From Candidatus Avelusimicrobium intestinipullorum (GTDB taxonomy: Bacteria; Elusimicrobiota; Elusimicrobia; Elusimicrobiales; Elusimicrobiaceae): a DNA stretch of 64,000 nucleotides. A program made the translations under genes and the position numbers. The notes beneath the pieces are model-generated. The model was not told where the DNA came from and made no database searches. It saw nothing but the letters and a program-made list of their open reading frames with translations. Of this stretch, positions 42,947-53,741 are shown piece after piece (the stretch's first letter is position 1; every line of letters starts with the position of its first letter). The DNA is taken from contig CALUXC010000006.1 of the NCBI GenBank assembly GCA_944324635.1, forward strand, positions 1 to 64,000, given 5' to 3'.

Positions 42947-44080
42947 TTATTTGGCTTCTAATAAAGCTTTGGCCGCTTCGTTGCCGGCGTCTGCCGCGCG
43001 GCGAAGCCATTGTTCCCCTTCTTTTTTATTTACCGGAACCCCCAGCCCTTTCCAATAAATTTGGCCCAACACATACTGCGCGGCCGTATGATTTTGCTCG
43101 GCGGCATTGCGGAAGAAATCTATCGCCATAGGCACCGATTTATTGGTCCCCTGGCCCTGCATCAGCATAAACCCCGTCATGTATTGGCCTTGTGCCTGGC
43201 CGCCTGCGGCGGCATTGGAAAACCACGCAAAAGCGTCTTCATATTTGGGCGGGTTGGCTCCATAGGCCATGGTGCCCAACAGATACTGAGCGTCCGGGTT
43301 TTTGGCTTGCGCCGCCGCCCCCAACAGTTCCATGGCTTTGGCTTCGTTCTTTTCCGTTCCTTCCCCTTTTTGATACATCTGCGAAAGTTCATATGCGGCT
43401 TGGGGCAATTTATCCCCCTCCTCCCAAGCCCGCGTAAACAAGCGGAAGGCTTCTTCGTCATTGCGCGCCAGCGGATAGCCCATGTGAAGCGCTTGCCCCG
43501 CTTCCAGCTGGGCTTGCGAATTGCCTTCTTCCGCCCGTTCCAATACACCCGCAAAACGGTTAATTTCTTCATAGAGCTGGGGATCTTCCATCTGGACGTC
43601 CTGCACGGCATTTTGCGCCGCTTCATCACCGCCGGAAGCAGCTTTTATGCGCCAAAACAAGGCCTCCCCGGCGTTTTTGGGAAGTCCCCCCAAACCTTCT
43701 GCATAAAAACGCCCCAACTCGCTCTGCGCGCGGGCATTGCCGCTGCGGGCGGCCAATTGCACGTACACGGCGGCTTCTTCCAAATCCTGCGGCAGCAGCG
43801 TGCCCTGGATATACAAATCGGCCAATTGCCAAGCCGCTTCCATATTCCCGTCTGCGGCGGCTTTGCGGTACCATTCGGCGGCTTGTTTGCCGTCCGGTGC
43901 GGCCAGCCCCGTGCCGCTGGCATATAGTCCGGCCAGCTCAAACGCGGCCTGCGCATTGCCGCTCCGTGCGGACGCAAGCGTTTTTTCAAAGGTGCGCTGT
44001 TGCGGGGTTTTATAGAATACGTAAAAATAAATTCCAGCCAACACCGCCAATAACAAAAGGAGTTTCAAAAATGTTTTCAT
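42947..44080 (-). CDS. Membrane-anchored Sel1-repeat protein
   Basis: The 377-residue protein has an N-terminal hydrophobic segment (residues 2-22, probably an uncleaved anchor or signal), then about eight Sel1-like repeats of 34-38 residues. Examples are AFELAGLYASGTGL, AQSELGRFYAEGLGG, AAYELSQMYQKGEG, AQYLLGTMAYG and AAQYVLGQIYWKGLG. Such alpha-solenoids mediate protein-protein contacts in the periplasm. The ATG at 44080 with GGAG 9 nt upstream is preferred over a longer frame. It faces the Cys-protease-like cluster convergently. No enzymatic motif. Confidence 0.88.
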   Translation of the reverse strand: MKTFLKLLLLLAVLAGIYFYVFYKTPQQRTFEKTLASARSGNAQAAFELAGLYASGTGLAAPDGKQAAEWYRKAAADGNMEAAWQLADLYIQGTLLPQDLEEAAVYVQLAARSGNARAQSELGRFYAEGLGGLPKNAGEALFWRIKAASGGDEAAQNAVQDVQMEDPQLYEEINRFAGVLERAEEGNSQAQLEAGQALHMGYPLARNDEEAFRLFTRAWEEGDKLPQAAYELSQMYQKGEGTEKNEAKAMELLGAAAQAKNPDAQYLLGTMAYGANPPKYEDAFAWFSNAAAGGQAQGQYMTGFMLMQGQGTNKSVPMAIDFFRNAAEQNHTAAQYVLGQIYWKGLGVPVNKKEGEQWLRRAADAGNEAAKALLEAK

Positions 44081-44102
44081 GGTGTAGGTCTCCGTATAAA
44101 AA

Positions 44103-44130
44103 ATAAAAGGGAGGAAGTCCTCCCTTTTAT
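44103..44130. terminator. Terminator after the SPFH gene
   Basis: ATAAAAGGGAGG/CCTCCCTTTTAT makes a 12-bp stem with a 4-nt loop and is followed by a T-rich tract on the minus strand. It separates the SPFH gene from the Sel1 gene. Confidence 0.8.
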
Positions 44131-44161
44131 TATACCTTTCCAAAGCCGCTTTCGCCGCGTT

Positions 44162-44971
44162 TTATTTTACCATTACAAAGGGCATTTGGTCCCCGCCCAT
44201 ATACGTGGGCATGCGGCCGTCCCATTTTTCAATGGCTTTGAGCTGCGCTTCCACTTGGCGCAGTTTGATCAAATTGTCGGACACTACTTCCCGCTGTAAG
44301 CGCAGCGATTTGGCTTCCGCTTCCGCCTGCAAGATTTTTTGTTCCGCTTCTTTTTTCACCTTTTCCACCAAATTGGTGGCGCGTTTGGCTTCCTGTTCGG
44401 CAATTTGTTTTTCTTCCACGGCTTTCAAAAACTGCGGAGAAAATTCAAAGTTGGTGATGGCAATGTCGGACACGATAACTTCTTTTTCTTTCATCTTTTC
44501 TTTCAAAATTTTGTCCAATTCCTTTGCCACTTCCACACGGTTGGAAATTAAACTGTCCGCCGAGTATTTGGCAATCACGGCTTTGGTCCATTCTTCCACC
44601 ATGGGTTTAAGCACCGTCACGGTGTATTCCGGTCCCAAGTTGCGGTAAATGGATTCAATCGTATCCGGCAAAATGCGGTGGTTGATGGCCAGGGTCAAAC
44701 CGACGGTCTGCAAGTCCTTGGAGAAGGCTTCGGTCTGAAACGAATCTTTTTTAATGCGCACGGAAAATTTTTCCACCGTATCTATAAACGGGGTCTTAAA
44801 GTGCAGCCCTTCGCCATACGCTCCTACAATTTTTCCAAAGCGCAGTTTCACGGCCACGTTGCCGGCCGACACCGTAAAAAACGCGTCAAACGCACAAAAC
44901 AGCAGCACTAATCCCGCCGCCAGGACCGTAATTTTTTTCCAGTTTACGGAAATAGGGGTAATTTTTCTCAT
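44162..44971 (-). CDS. SPFH/prohibitin-family membrane protein
   Basis: The 269-residue protein has an N-terminal TM helix (about 13-33), an SPFH/PHB domain (about 33-190, with GNVAVKLRFGKIVGAYGEGLHFKTPFID) and a long Ala/Glu-rich coiled coil (about 190-250, EEKQIAEQEAKRATNLVEKVKKEAEQ). Family members form large ring or cage assemblies on membranes and modulate FtsH-type proteases. AAGGAG precedes the ATG. A TATAAT lies upstream on the minus strand. No protease gene is adjacent here. Confidence 0.92.
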   Translation of the reverse strand: MRKITPISVNWKKITVLAAGLVLLFCAFDAFFTVSAGNVAVKLRFGKIVGAYGEGLHFKTPFIDTVEKFSVRIKKDSFQTEAFSKDLQTVGLTLAINHRILPDTIESIYRNLGPEYTVTVLKPMVEEWTKAVIAKYSADSLISNRVEVAKELDKILKEKMKEKEVIVSDIAITNFEFSPQFLKAVEEKQIAEQEAKRATNLVEKVKKEAEQKILQAEAEAKSLRLQREVVSDNLIKLRQVEAQLKAIEKWDGRMPTYMGGDQMPFVMVK

Positions 44972-45043
44972 TTTTTCTCCTTAATATTCTAATTGAAGAA
45001 CAATTTCTATATTATACAGAAAAACACTTCTTTTTTGGGGGGG

Positions 45044-45889
45044 TTATCCCCAAGCGCCCTTATGCCTGCACACGCGCGCCGCCGTTTGCACGGCGCGTTC
45101 ATGCGCTTGCGTAAGGCTGCACCCCTGCAGGGTGGCGCTTACAAAAGACGCCGTGAACGAGTCCCCCGCGCCCACCGTATCCACCACTTGCACGGAAGGC
45201 GTGTTGATATGGGAAACAGCGCCTGGCGTGTACACCTCGCTATAGCTAGATCCGGCCGTTAAAATCAAAAATTTTAACCGGTACCGTGCCAATAATTCCC
45301 GGCACACTTCTTCTGCCGTACCGCCGATGTCAAACAGGGCAGATAAAATCTTCACTTCTTCATCATTTAGTTTCAAAGCATTACACATCTTGAGCAGCTC
45401 GCTAAGCAGCTGGGCGGAATAATACGGCGCCCGCAAATTAATGTCTAACACCTTGAGTGCTCCGTCCGGCATGCTTTTCAGCAACGCGCTTAGCGTGCGG
45501 CGGGACTCTTCTGAACGAAACGCCAGCGAACCAAAACACACCGCATCGGCCCCGCTAAGAAGCTGCCGCGCTTGCGGCCTCAGCGGGATATGGTCCCAAG
45601 CAACATCAGACGCTATTTCATAGCTGGGGATTCCCTGGCAAAGCCTAATGTTTACTTGCCCGGTAGGATACGGCACTTGCGGCAACACGCTCTGCACCCC
45701 GTGTTGGGCTAACACTTCCGCCAGTTCACGGCCAAGCGAGTCCGCCCCCACGGCGCTCACCAACCACCCTTCTGCGCCGCTGTGTGCCGCATGATAGGCC
45801 ACATTGGCAGGAGCTCCGCCGGCGCGTTTGCCGTCCGGCAGCATATCCCACAACACTTCGCCTAACCCCACCACAATCGGTTTTTTCAT
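45044..45889 (-). CDS. PfkB-family sugar kinase, probable fructokinase
   Basis: The 281-residue ribokinase-fold protein has the N-terminal signature VVGLGEVLWDMLPDGKRAGGAPANVAYH and C-terminal signature 2 DTVGAGDSFTASF with the catalytic Asp. GEVLWDMLP and GGAPANVA are characteristic of bacterial fructokinases, but other sugars are possible. No transporter or operon partner is nearby; it lies alone between the SPFH gene and atpC. Complete length. Confidence 0.88.
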   Translation of the reverse strand: MKKPIVVGLGEVLWDMLPDGKRAGGAPANVAYHAAHSGAEGWLVSAVGADSLGRELAEVLAQHGVQSVLPQVPYPTGQVNIRLCQGIPSYEIASDVAWDHIPLRPQARQLLSGADAVCFGSLAFRSEESRRTLSALLKSMPDGALKVLDINLRAPYYSAQLLSELLKMCNALKLNDEEVKILSALFDIGGTAEEVCRELLARYRLKFLILTAGSSYSEVYTPGAVSHINTPSVQVVDTVGAGDSFTASFVSATLQGCSLTQAHERAVQTAARVCRHKGAWG

Positions 45890-45913
45890 ATTTTCTCCAT
45901 TCCCGCCTAAAAT

Positions 45914-45941
45914 AAAAGCCCCGCCAAAGAATGGGGCTTTT
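45914..45941 (-). terminator. Terminator of the ATP synthase operon
   Basis: AAAAGCCCC/GGGGCTTTT (45914-45922 with 45933-45941) is followed by ATTTTA on the minus strand, 14 bp after the atpC stop. Confidence 0.8.
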
Positions 45942-45954
45942 ACAAGAAACGAAG

Positions 45955-46365
45955 TTACATATGTCTCTTTTTCACTTTCATACGGGCAAGCGCCTGCTTG
46001 ATTTCAATCTCGGCGAGTTCAAAATCAATATCGGCATCTTTGCGGGAGAGGGATTCCTTGGCGGCTTTGATTTTCTGTCTTTCGGCTTCCTCGTCAATTT
46101 CGTCGGCGAGGTCCGCCCCTTCCGCAAATACGTTTACCACGTTGTTGAGCACTTCTACAAATCCGCCCAATACGGCGAATTCTTCTTCTTTCCCGTCCTT
46201 TTTATAGCGCAGGGAACCCATGCCCAGCTGCACAATCGTTTTGACGTGCCCGGGCAAGACGCCCATCTCCCCCAACAAAGCGGGCAGGATTACCATGTCC
46301 ACTTCCAGGTTGGAGATGAGCTGTTTTTCCGGCGTAATCAGGTTTAGGGTCAGTTTTTTGGCCAT
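45955..46365 (-). CDS. atpC: ATP synthase epsilon subunit
   Basis: The 136-residue F1 central-stalk subunit has a beta-sandwich N-terminal domain (LNLITPEKQLISNLEVDMVILPALLGEMGVLPGHV, typical of epsilon) and a C-terminal helical hairpin that is rich in Lys and Glu. It regulates hydrolysis. Last gene of the atp operon, 3 bp after atpD. Confidence 0.95.
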   Translation of the reverse strand: MAKKLTLNLITPEKQLISNLEVDMVILPALLGEMGVLPGHVKTIVQLGMGSLRYKKDGKEEEFAVLGGFVEVLNNVVNVFAEGADLADEIDEEAERQKIKAAKESLSRKDADIDFELAEIEIKQALARMKVKKRHM

Positions 46366-46368
46366 AGA

Positions 46369-47802
<1,434 letters not shown>

Positions 47803-47807
47803 TTAAA

Positions 47808-48710
47808 TTAACTGTTGAGAGCCTCTGCTCCGTTGACAATATCCAAAATTTCGTTGGTAATGCCGGCTTGGCGCACTTTGTTTAGCTTCACGCCTAGCGC
47901 CGTCACCAATTCCCCGGCGTTCTTGCTGGCGGCGTCCATGGCGTTCATGGTAGCGGCCAGGTTGGCTGCCTGGGATTCCAACAAAAAGCGATACATATTG
48001 GCCTTAATTAAGCGGGGCACCATCAACTGAAAAATCTCCATTATTCCCGGCTCAAACAGAAAGTCGCTTTCTTCTTTTTCTTTTTTAATGGCTTCAAAAT
48101 CAAAAGGCAAAAGCTTCTCTTCCATCAGGTTTTGGCTGGCCAGGGACTTAAAGTCGTTGTAAATCAGCGTCACGCTGCTGAGTTTTTGCTCAAAATACGC
48201 CTTCATCACTGCTTCGCCCAACAACTCGGCATGCGCGTAGGAAACTTTCGGGAAAATACCCACGCTTTCATACACCAGGTGCAAATTCGGCATTTTGAGG
48301 CGGGCCAAAAAGTCGCGTCCTTTTTTGCCCACGGCAAAGACAAAAATTTCTTTATCTTTGTGTTCTTTCAAAAACTGCAATACGCTGCGCAAAATAACGG
48401 CGTTGAACGACCCCGCCAGTCCTTTGTCGCCCGTGATGACCAGCAGGCCTATTTTGTGGGGATCCCCCGTCTTGTTGACGAAGAATCTCCCGGCCCAGCT
48501 TTCGCCTTCTTCCGGCTGCGGCATGGCCAAAATATCCTGCTTCAAATCGTCCACCATTTCCAACATTTTCTTGGCGAACGGGCGGGCGGCTTCCATCGCT
48601 TCCTGCGCGCGGCGGATGCGGGCGCTGGAGATCATCTTCATCGTCTGCATAATCTGCTGCGTGGATTTGATGGCTTTTATATTTTGCCGTATGTCCCTAA
48701 GAGATTCCAT
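47808..48710 (-). CDS. atpG: ATP synthase gamma subunit
   Basis: The 300-residue rotor subunit has the N-terminal coiled coil (SLRDIRQNIKAIKSTQQIMQTMKM) and the C-terminal helix with AMDAASKNAGELV and LNKVRQAGITNEILDIVNGAEA, both diagnostic. It is separated from atpA by an LPS heptose epimerase gene, which is unusual. The ribosome site AAGGAA lies 5 nt before the ATG. Confidence 0.97.
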   Translation of the reverse strand: MESLRDIRQNIKAIKSTQQIMQTMKMISSARIRRAQEAMEAARPFAKKMLEMVDDLKQDILAMPQPEEGESWAGRFFVNKTGDPHKIGLLVITGDKGLAGSFNAVILRSVLQFLKEHKDKEIFVFAVGKKGRDFLARLKMPNLHLVYESVGIFPKVSYAHAELLGEAVMKAYFEQKLSSVTLIYNDFKSLASQNLMEEKLLPFDFEAIKKEKEESDFLFEPGIMEIFQLMVPRLIKANMYRFLLESQAANLAATMNAMDAASKNAGELVTALGVKLNKVRQAGITNEILDIVNGAEALNS

Positions 48711-48719
48711 GGAAATTCC

Positions 48720-49658
48720 TTATTTCTGGTTGCGGCCTTCCAAAATGGACACGTAATCGGCAATACCCGCTTCCAGCGAGTAGTCCGGTTCGTAGCCCAA
48801 TTTTTCTTTGGCTAACGTCATATCCGCCTGCGTTTTGAGCTGGAAGAACGGATACGGATTGTCGATGTATTCCGGTTCCAGGTTGGTGCCGAGTTCTTTG
48901 TTCAGGCACGCAATGATGGCATTGTAATCGCGCGGAATGCCGGTGGCGGCGTTATACACACCCGTGTCTTTGCCGTTGTTCAGCGCGCAGAGGTTGATTT
49001 TGACGATATCTTTTACATACACAAAATCGCGCTGCTGTTCGCCGTATTTGAATACGCGCGGGCGTTTGCCGGCTTTCATCTGGTTGTACAGCTGGTACAC
49101 CATGCTGGCCATTTTGCCCTTAAAGTATTCGCCGGGGCCGTACACGTTAAAATAGCGCAAACCGATAATGGTCATGTCGTTATTGTCTTCCGCAAATTGG
49201 CGGGCGACATTGTCCATAATCACCTTGGAAAAGCCATACACGTTTTCCGGGTGGGTGGGCTGCGTTTCCACATTGGGTACGGGTCCGTTGCCGTAGGTGG
49301 CGGCGGAAGAGGCGTAAATTACTTTTTTAATTTCGTTTTCCGCGGCAAAGTTGAGCAGGTTTTTGAACGCTTCCACGTTTTGTTCCATCATGGCTTTCTG
49401 GTCCATGACGGTGGTATCGGTGATGGCCGCTTCGTGGAAGATGGCGTCAAAATACATATCCGTGGGCATGTATTCAAACAAGTCCGCGGTGATGACGTCT
49501 CCCTTAAAACCAATCAAGTTTTTGAAATGTCCGTTTTTGGAAAAATCGTCCAGTACGGTCACTTCATGGCCTTGAGCTTCCAAGGTTTTGGCGATATTGC
49601 TGCCGATAAAGCCGGCACCGCCGGTAACCAGGTACTTCTTTTTCGTTTTAGCGTCCAT
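48720..49658 (-). CDS. hldD: ADP-L-glycero-D-manno-heptose 6-epimerase (SDR), inside the atp operon
   Basis: The 312-residue extended SDR has NAD loop GGAGFIG (13-19) and active-site Y141-x-x-x-K145 in VYGFSK. It carries the HldD-type segments GKMASMVYQLYNQM, RDFVYVKDIV and FFQLKTQADMT. It makes the heptose precursor of the LPS inner core, which supports a diderm envelope. Position is odd: its ATG directly follows the atpA stop, with its ribosome site AGGAG inside the last atpA codons, and atpG begins 9 bp after its stop. It should therefore be translated with the ATP synthase. A related UDP-sugar epimerase is possible but less likely. Confidence 0.85.
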   Translation of the reverse strand: MDAKTKKKYLVTGGAGFIGSNIAKTLEAQGHEVTVLDDFSKNGHFKNLIGFKGDVITADLFEYMPTDMYFDAIFHEAAITDTTVMDQKAMMEQNVEAFKNLLNFAAENEIKKVIYASSAATYGNGPVPNVETQPTHPENVYGFSKVIMDNVARQFAEDNNDMTIIGLRYFNVYGPGEYFKGKMASMVYQLYNQMKAGKRPRVFKYGEQQRDFVYVKDIVKINLCALNNGKDTGVYNAATGIPRDYNAIIACLNKELGTNLEPEYIDNPYPFFQLKTQADMTLAKEKLGYEPDYSLEAGIADYVSILEGRNQK

Positions 49659-51206
<1,548 letters not shown>

Positions 51207-51734
51207 TTAACGTGTCAATTCTTCCTGCAGTTTGGCTAAACGCCCCTGCAGGCTGCCGTCTATCAGTTCTCCCCGGCACCGAATTTTCAATCCGCCCAAC
51301 AGGGCCGGATCGGTGGAAAAAGAAGCTTCCACCTTGGCGCCGTAGCGCGCCGAAAGGGCGGCCTCGGCTTCTTTTTGCTGTTCGGGGCTCAGCGCGCGGG
51401 CCGACACCACTTCCGCACGCAAAATACCCAGCCGCTCGTCTAAGAGTTCCCCCACGCGGCGGGAAACGGCATCTAAAAGCGCGTACCGCTTGGCGTCAAT
51501 CAACAGTTCCACAAACGACGCCGTTTCCGGCGCGTTTTGCAAAGCGGCTTGAACGGCCTGCTTTTTTTCCTGCGTTTTTACGCGCGGGCTGGTCATGTAG
51601 TTGCGCACGGCAGCCAACGCCTCGGCGGCGGCGCGCAGGTCTTCCGCACGGCGGGCGGCCTGTTCGTCGGTAGTGCTTAAGGCGTTGTATGCGGCGGCGT
51701 AACGCTGCACCGCAATTCTGTCTGAACTGTTCAT
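51207..51734 (-). CDS. atpH: ATP synthase delta subunit
   Basis: The 175-residue peripheral-stalk subunit has the family pattern: N-terminal YAAAYNALST-type helix, SPRVKTQEKKQAVQAAL and the C-terminal LGGLKIRCRGELIDGSLQGRLAKLQEEL. It joins the b subunits to the top of F1. Position between atpF and atpA is standard. Confidence 0.94.
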   Translation of the reverse strand: MNSSDRIAVQRYAAAYNALSTTDEQAARRAEDLRAAAEALAAVRNYMTSPRVKTQEKKQAVQAALQNAPETASFVELLIDAKRYALLDAVSRRVGELLDERLGILRAEVVSARALSPEQQKEAEAALSARYGAKVEASFSTDPALLGGLKIRCRGELIDGSLQGRLAKLQEELTR

Positions 51735-51738
51735 AGGG

Positions 51739-52233
51739 TTACTTCGCTTTTATTTCTTCTAATACGCGGTCCACTACGCTTTTGGCGGATTCTTCGCTCA
51801 TCTGCTGGGCCACCACTTTAGAGGCAGCCAGCACCGCGGTGCGGGCAATTTCGCCGCGCACATCGGCCAGGGCTTTGTTTTTTTCCGCTTCAATTTGCGT
51901 TTTGGCTTGTTCCAACAAGCGTTCGGACTGTTCTTTGGCGGCGGAAAGAATTTGTTCTTTCTGCGTTTCCCCGATTTTCACGGCTTCGGCCACCTTTTTG
52001 GCGGCTTCGTCCGAGATTTGGGCCAATTTTTCGTCCAGTTCGCGCTTGAGGGTTTCCGCGGCGGCGCGGGCGTCCTGCGCCTGCTTTTTATCGTTGGCAA
52101 TTTGCTGTTCGCGTTTTTCCAACCCGCCAATAATCAGGTTCCACGCAAATTTTTTCAGCAAATACACCAACAGCAAAAAGTTGCAGACTGTCAGTACGAG
52201 CACGCCGTAGTCCGGCTTTAACAAATCTTCCAT
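51739..52233 (-). CDS. atpF: ATP synthase b subunit
   Basis: The 164-residue protein has one N-terminal TM helix (about 8-27, ending LLKKFAW), then a long, charged, Ala-rich coiled coil (about 38-160) that forms the stator. It lies between atpE and atpH in standard order. The C-terminal VLEEIKAK is family-like. Confidence 0.93.
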   Translation of the reverse strand: MEDLLKPDYGVLVLTVCNFLLLVYLLKKFAWNLIIGGLEKREQQIANDKKQAQDARAAAETLKRELDEKLAQISDEAAKKVAEAVKIGETQKEQILSAAKEQSERLLEQAKTQIEAEKNKALADVRGEIARTAVLAASKVVAQQMSEESAKSVVDRVLEEIKAK

Positions 52234-52253
52234 AAACGTTCCGTCCTAACGGA

Positions 52254-52484
52254 TTATTTGAGTACCAGCGTCAGCAGGCAGATAACCAAGCCCAACATAG
52301 CGGCGCCTTCCAAAAGCGCGGCGATTACGATCATCGTGGAGCGCAAATCGGCACCGGCTTCCGGCTGGCGGGCAATCCCTTCCAACGCGGCATTACCGAT
52401 TTTACCCAAACCGAGACCCGCACCGATTACCACTAAACCGGCGCCCAGACCAGCGGCGATGTATTTAAGTGCTACGAGTTCCAT
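52254..52484 (-). CDS. atpE: ATP synthase c subunit
   Basis: The 76-residue hairpin of two TM helices has the polar loop ARQPEAGADLRS and the ion-binding E59 in ALLEGAAML. The residues that define sodium-type rings (Gln in helix 1, Ser-Thr after the Glu) are Leu and Gly-Ala here, so the ring probably binds protons. GGAG precedes the start. Confidence 0.95.
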   Translation of the reverse strand: MELVALKYIAAGLGAGLVVIGAGLGLGKIGNAALEGIARQPEAGADLRSTMIVIAALLEGAAMLGLVICLLTLVLK

Positions 52485-52533
52485 ATGTTATTCTCCTTTT
52501 TGGGCCGAAGCCCTGTTGATAGATTTTTTCAAA

Positions 52534-53298
52534 TTAATGCGTATGAATGACCGATCCGGCAAAAATGCTGGTTAACAGCGTAAACACATACGCCTGCAAA
52601 AACGCCACCAGCAGTTCCAGACAAGTCATAAAAATTTCCAGCCCCATCGCCGGCAGCAGCGCACCCGCGCCCGCGGCAATGTGCATTTGACCCACTACGA
52701 AAATAATCAGCAGCAAACAAATCAGCACCATGTGCCCGGAAAGCATGTTGGCAAACAAACGAATCGCCAATACGCATACTTTGATGATCATGCTGACTAC
52801 TTCCAAAGGGAAAATCAGCGGGACCAGCCAGCCGGGCGTGCCGGACGGGATAAACCCTTTCAAAAATCCGATCGGCCCGTGGAATTTAAGCCCGCAGTAC
52901 AAAATAAGTCCGCCCGAACACAACGCCAGGGCGGCCGTAACAGAAATGTTAGCTGTGGCGGTTTTCATGTTGGGAATCAAGCCCGCCAACGCCACACACA
53001 ACACAAACAAAAATAGGGTGCAAAAATACGGCAGCATTTGCCGGCCTTCCTGCCCCATATTCGGCAGGACGATACCGTCCCGAATAAACGAAACATACGT
53101 TTCCGAAAGCGTGGTCAGCAAGCGGCCCGCGCGGCTTTTTTGCCCCATGCGGGCAATCCAAGCCAGGCCCAACAGCAATACCAAACTAACCGACAAAAGC
53201 GTTACGGTGTGCGTAGTAATCGGCAGGTGAAAACCAGCCAGCGAAACTCCCCAATCGTGGTCCAAAATGTGATGAGCAATTATTTCAGCGACGTCCAT
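52534..53298 (-). CDS. atpB: ATP synthase a subunit
   Basis: The 254-residue integral membrane subunit has about six TM helices, with the essential Arg in CVLAIRLFANMLSGH and a final ALLVAFLQAYVFTLL segment. It forms the ion half-channels with the c ring. It overlaps the upstream atpI/atpZ-like gene by 14 nt. Confidence 0.96.
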   Translation of the reverse strand: MDVAEIIAHHILDHDWGVSLAGFHLPITTHTVTLLSVSLVLLLGLAWIARMGQKSRAGRLLTTLSETYVSFIRDGIVLPNMGQEGRQMLPYFCTLFLFVLCVALAGLIPNMKTATANISVTAALALCSGGLILYCGLKFHGPIGFLKGFIPSGTPGWLVPLIFPLEVVSMIIKVCVLAIRLFANMLSGHMVLICLLLIIFVVGQMHIAAGAGALLPAMGLEIFMTCLELLVAFLQAYVFTLLTSIFAGSVIHTH

Positions 53299-53542
53299 CT
53301 TCTTTTTCTACCTTTTCTAGAATTGCGTTTTTTTTCGTCATCTTACCGGCGCCCCGGATCACTTGATACAACCCCAGCGCAAAGCCTGCCACGGCACCCG
53401 CCACCAACAGCCAAGGAGACGTTCCAAACCGTTGGTCCAGCCAATAGCCCGCGCCCGCACAAATAATTTCGGACACGGCAAACTCCGTCCCCAACGTCGT
53501 AATTTCCAAATGGTCCCGCGTGCTGAAAGGTCCCAGTGCCAT
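53285..53542 (-). CDS. atpI: AtpI/AtpZ-like small membrane protein
   Basis: The 85-residue protein has two TM helices (about 22-36 and 44-62) with GAGYWLDQRFGTSPW between them and LGLYQVIRGAGK after, the pattern of AtpZ/AtpI (F0F1-ATPase subunit, putative Mg2+/Ca2+ or assembly factor). It is the first gene of the atp operon and overlaps atpB. Confidence 0.85.
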   Translation of the reverse strand: MALGPFSTRDHLEITTLGTEFAVSEIICAGAGYWLDQRFGTSPWLLVAGAVAGFALGLYQVIRGAGKMTKKNAILEKVEKEDGRR

Positions 53543-53559
53543 TATATGCCCCCGGTTAT

Positions 53560-53589
53560 TTACCGAGCGGTAAGTATATCTATATTATA
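53560..53589 (-). promoter_or_regulatory. atp operon promoter -10 with an inverted-repeat operator
   Basis: On the minus strand TATAAT is at 53589-53584. TTACCG-CT-CGGTAA (53573-53560) lies just after it, over the expected transcription start, so binding there would repress. The 13-bp core TTACCGCTCGGTA recurs upstream of the GH13 gene at 55264-55276. The -35 is weak. Confidence 0.55.
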
Positions 53590-53700
53590 AAAAACTTTCG
53601 CCAAAAAAGCTATCCTTTTTCCAGCGAAAAAACGACCTACATTTATTGTAGTAAATCTGAAGCGTTTCGTAACGGGAAATCCAACTGCCGCCACAACAAA

Positions 53701-53729
53701 AAAACCCCGCCCTTAACGGACGGGGTTTT
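53701..53729 (-). terminator. Terminator of the GH13 gene
   Basis: AAAACCCCG/CGGGGTTTT (53701-53709 with 53721-53729) is followed by seven or more T on the minus strand, 13 bp after the stop. Confidence 0.85.
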
Positions 53730-53741
53730 CACGATAAACCG

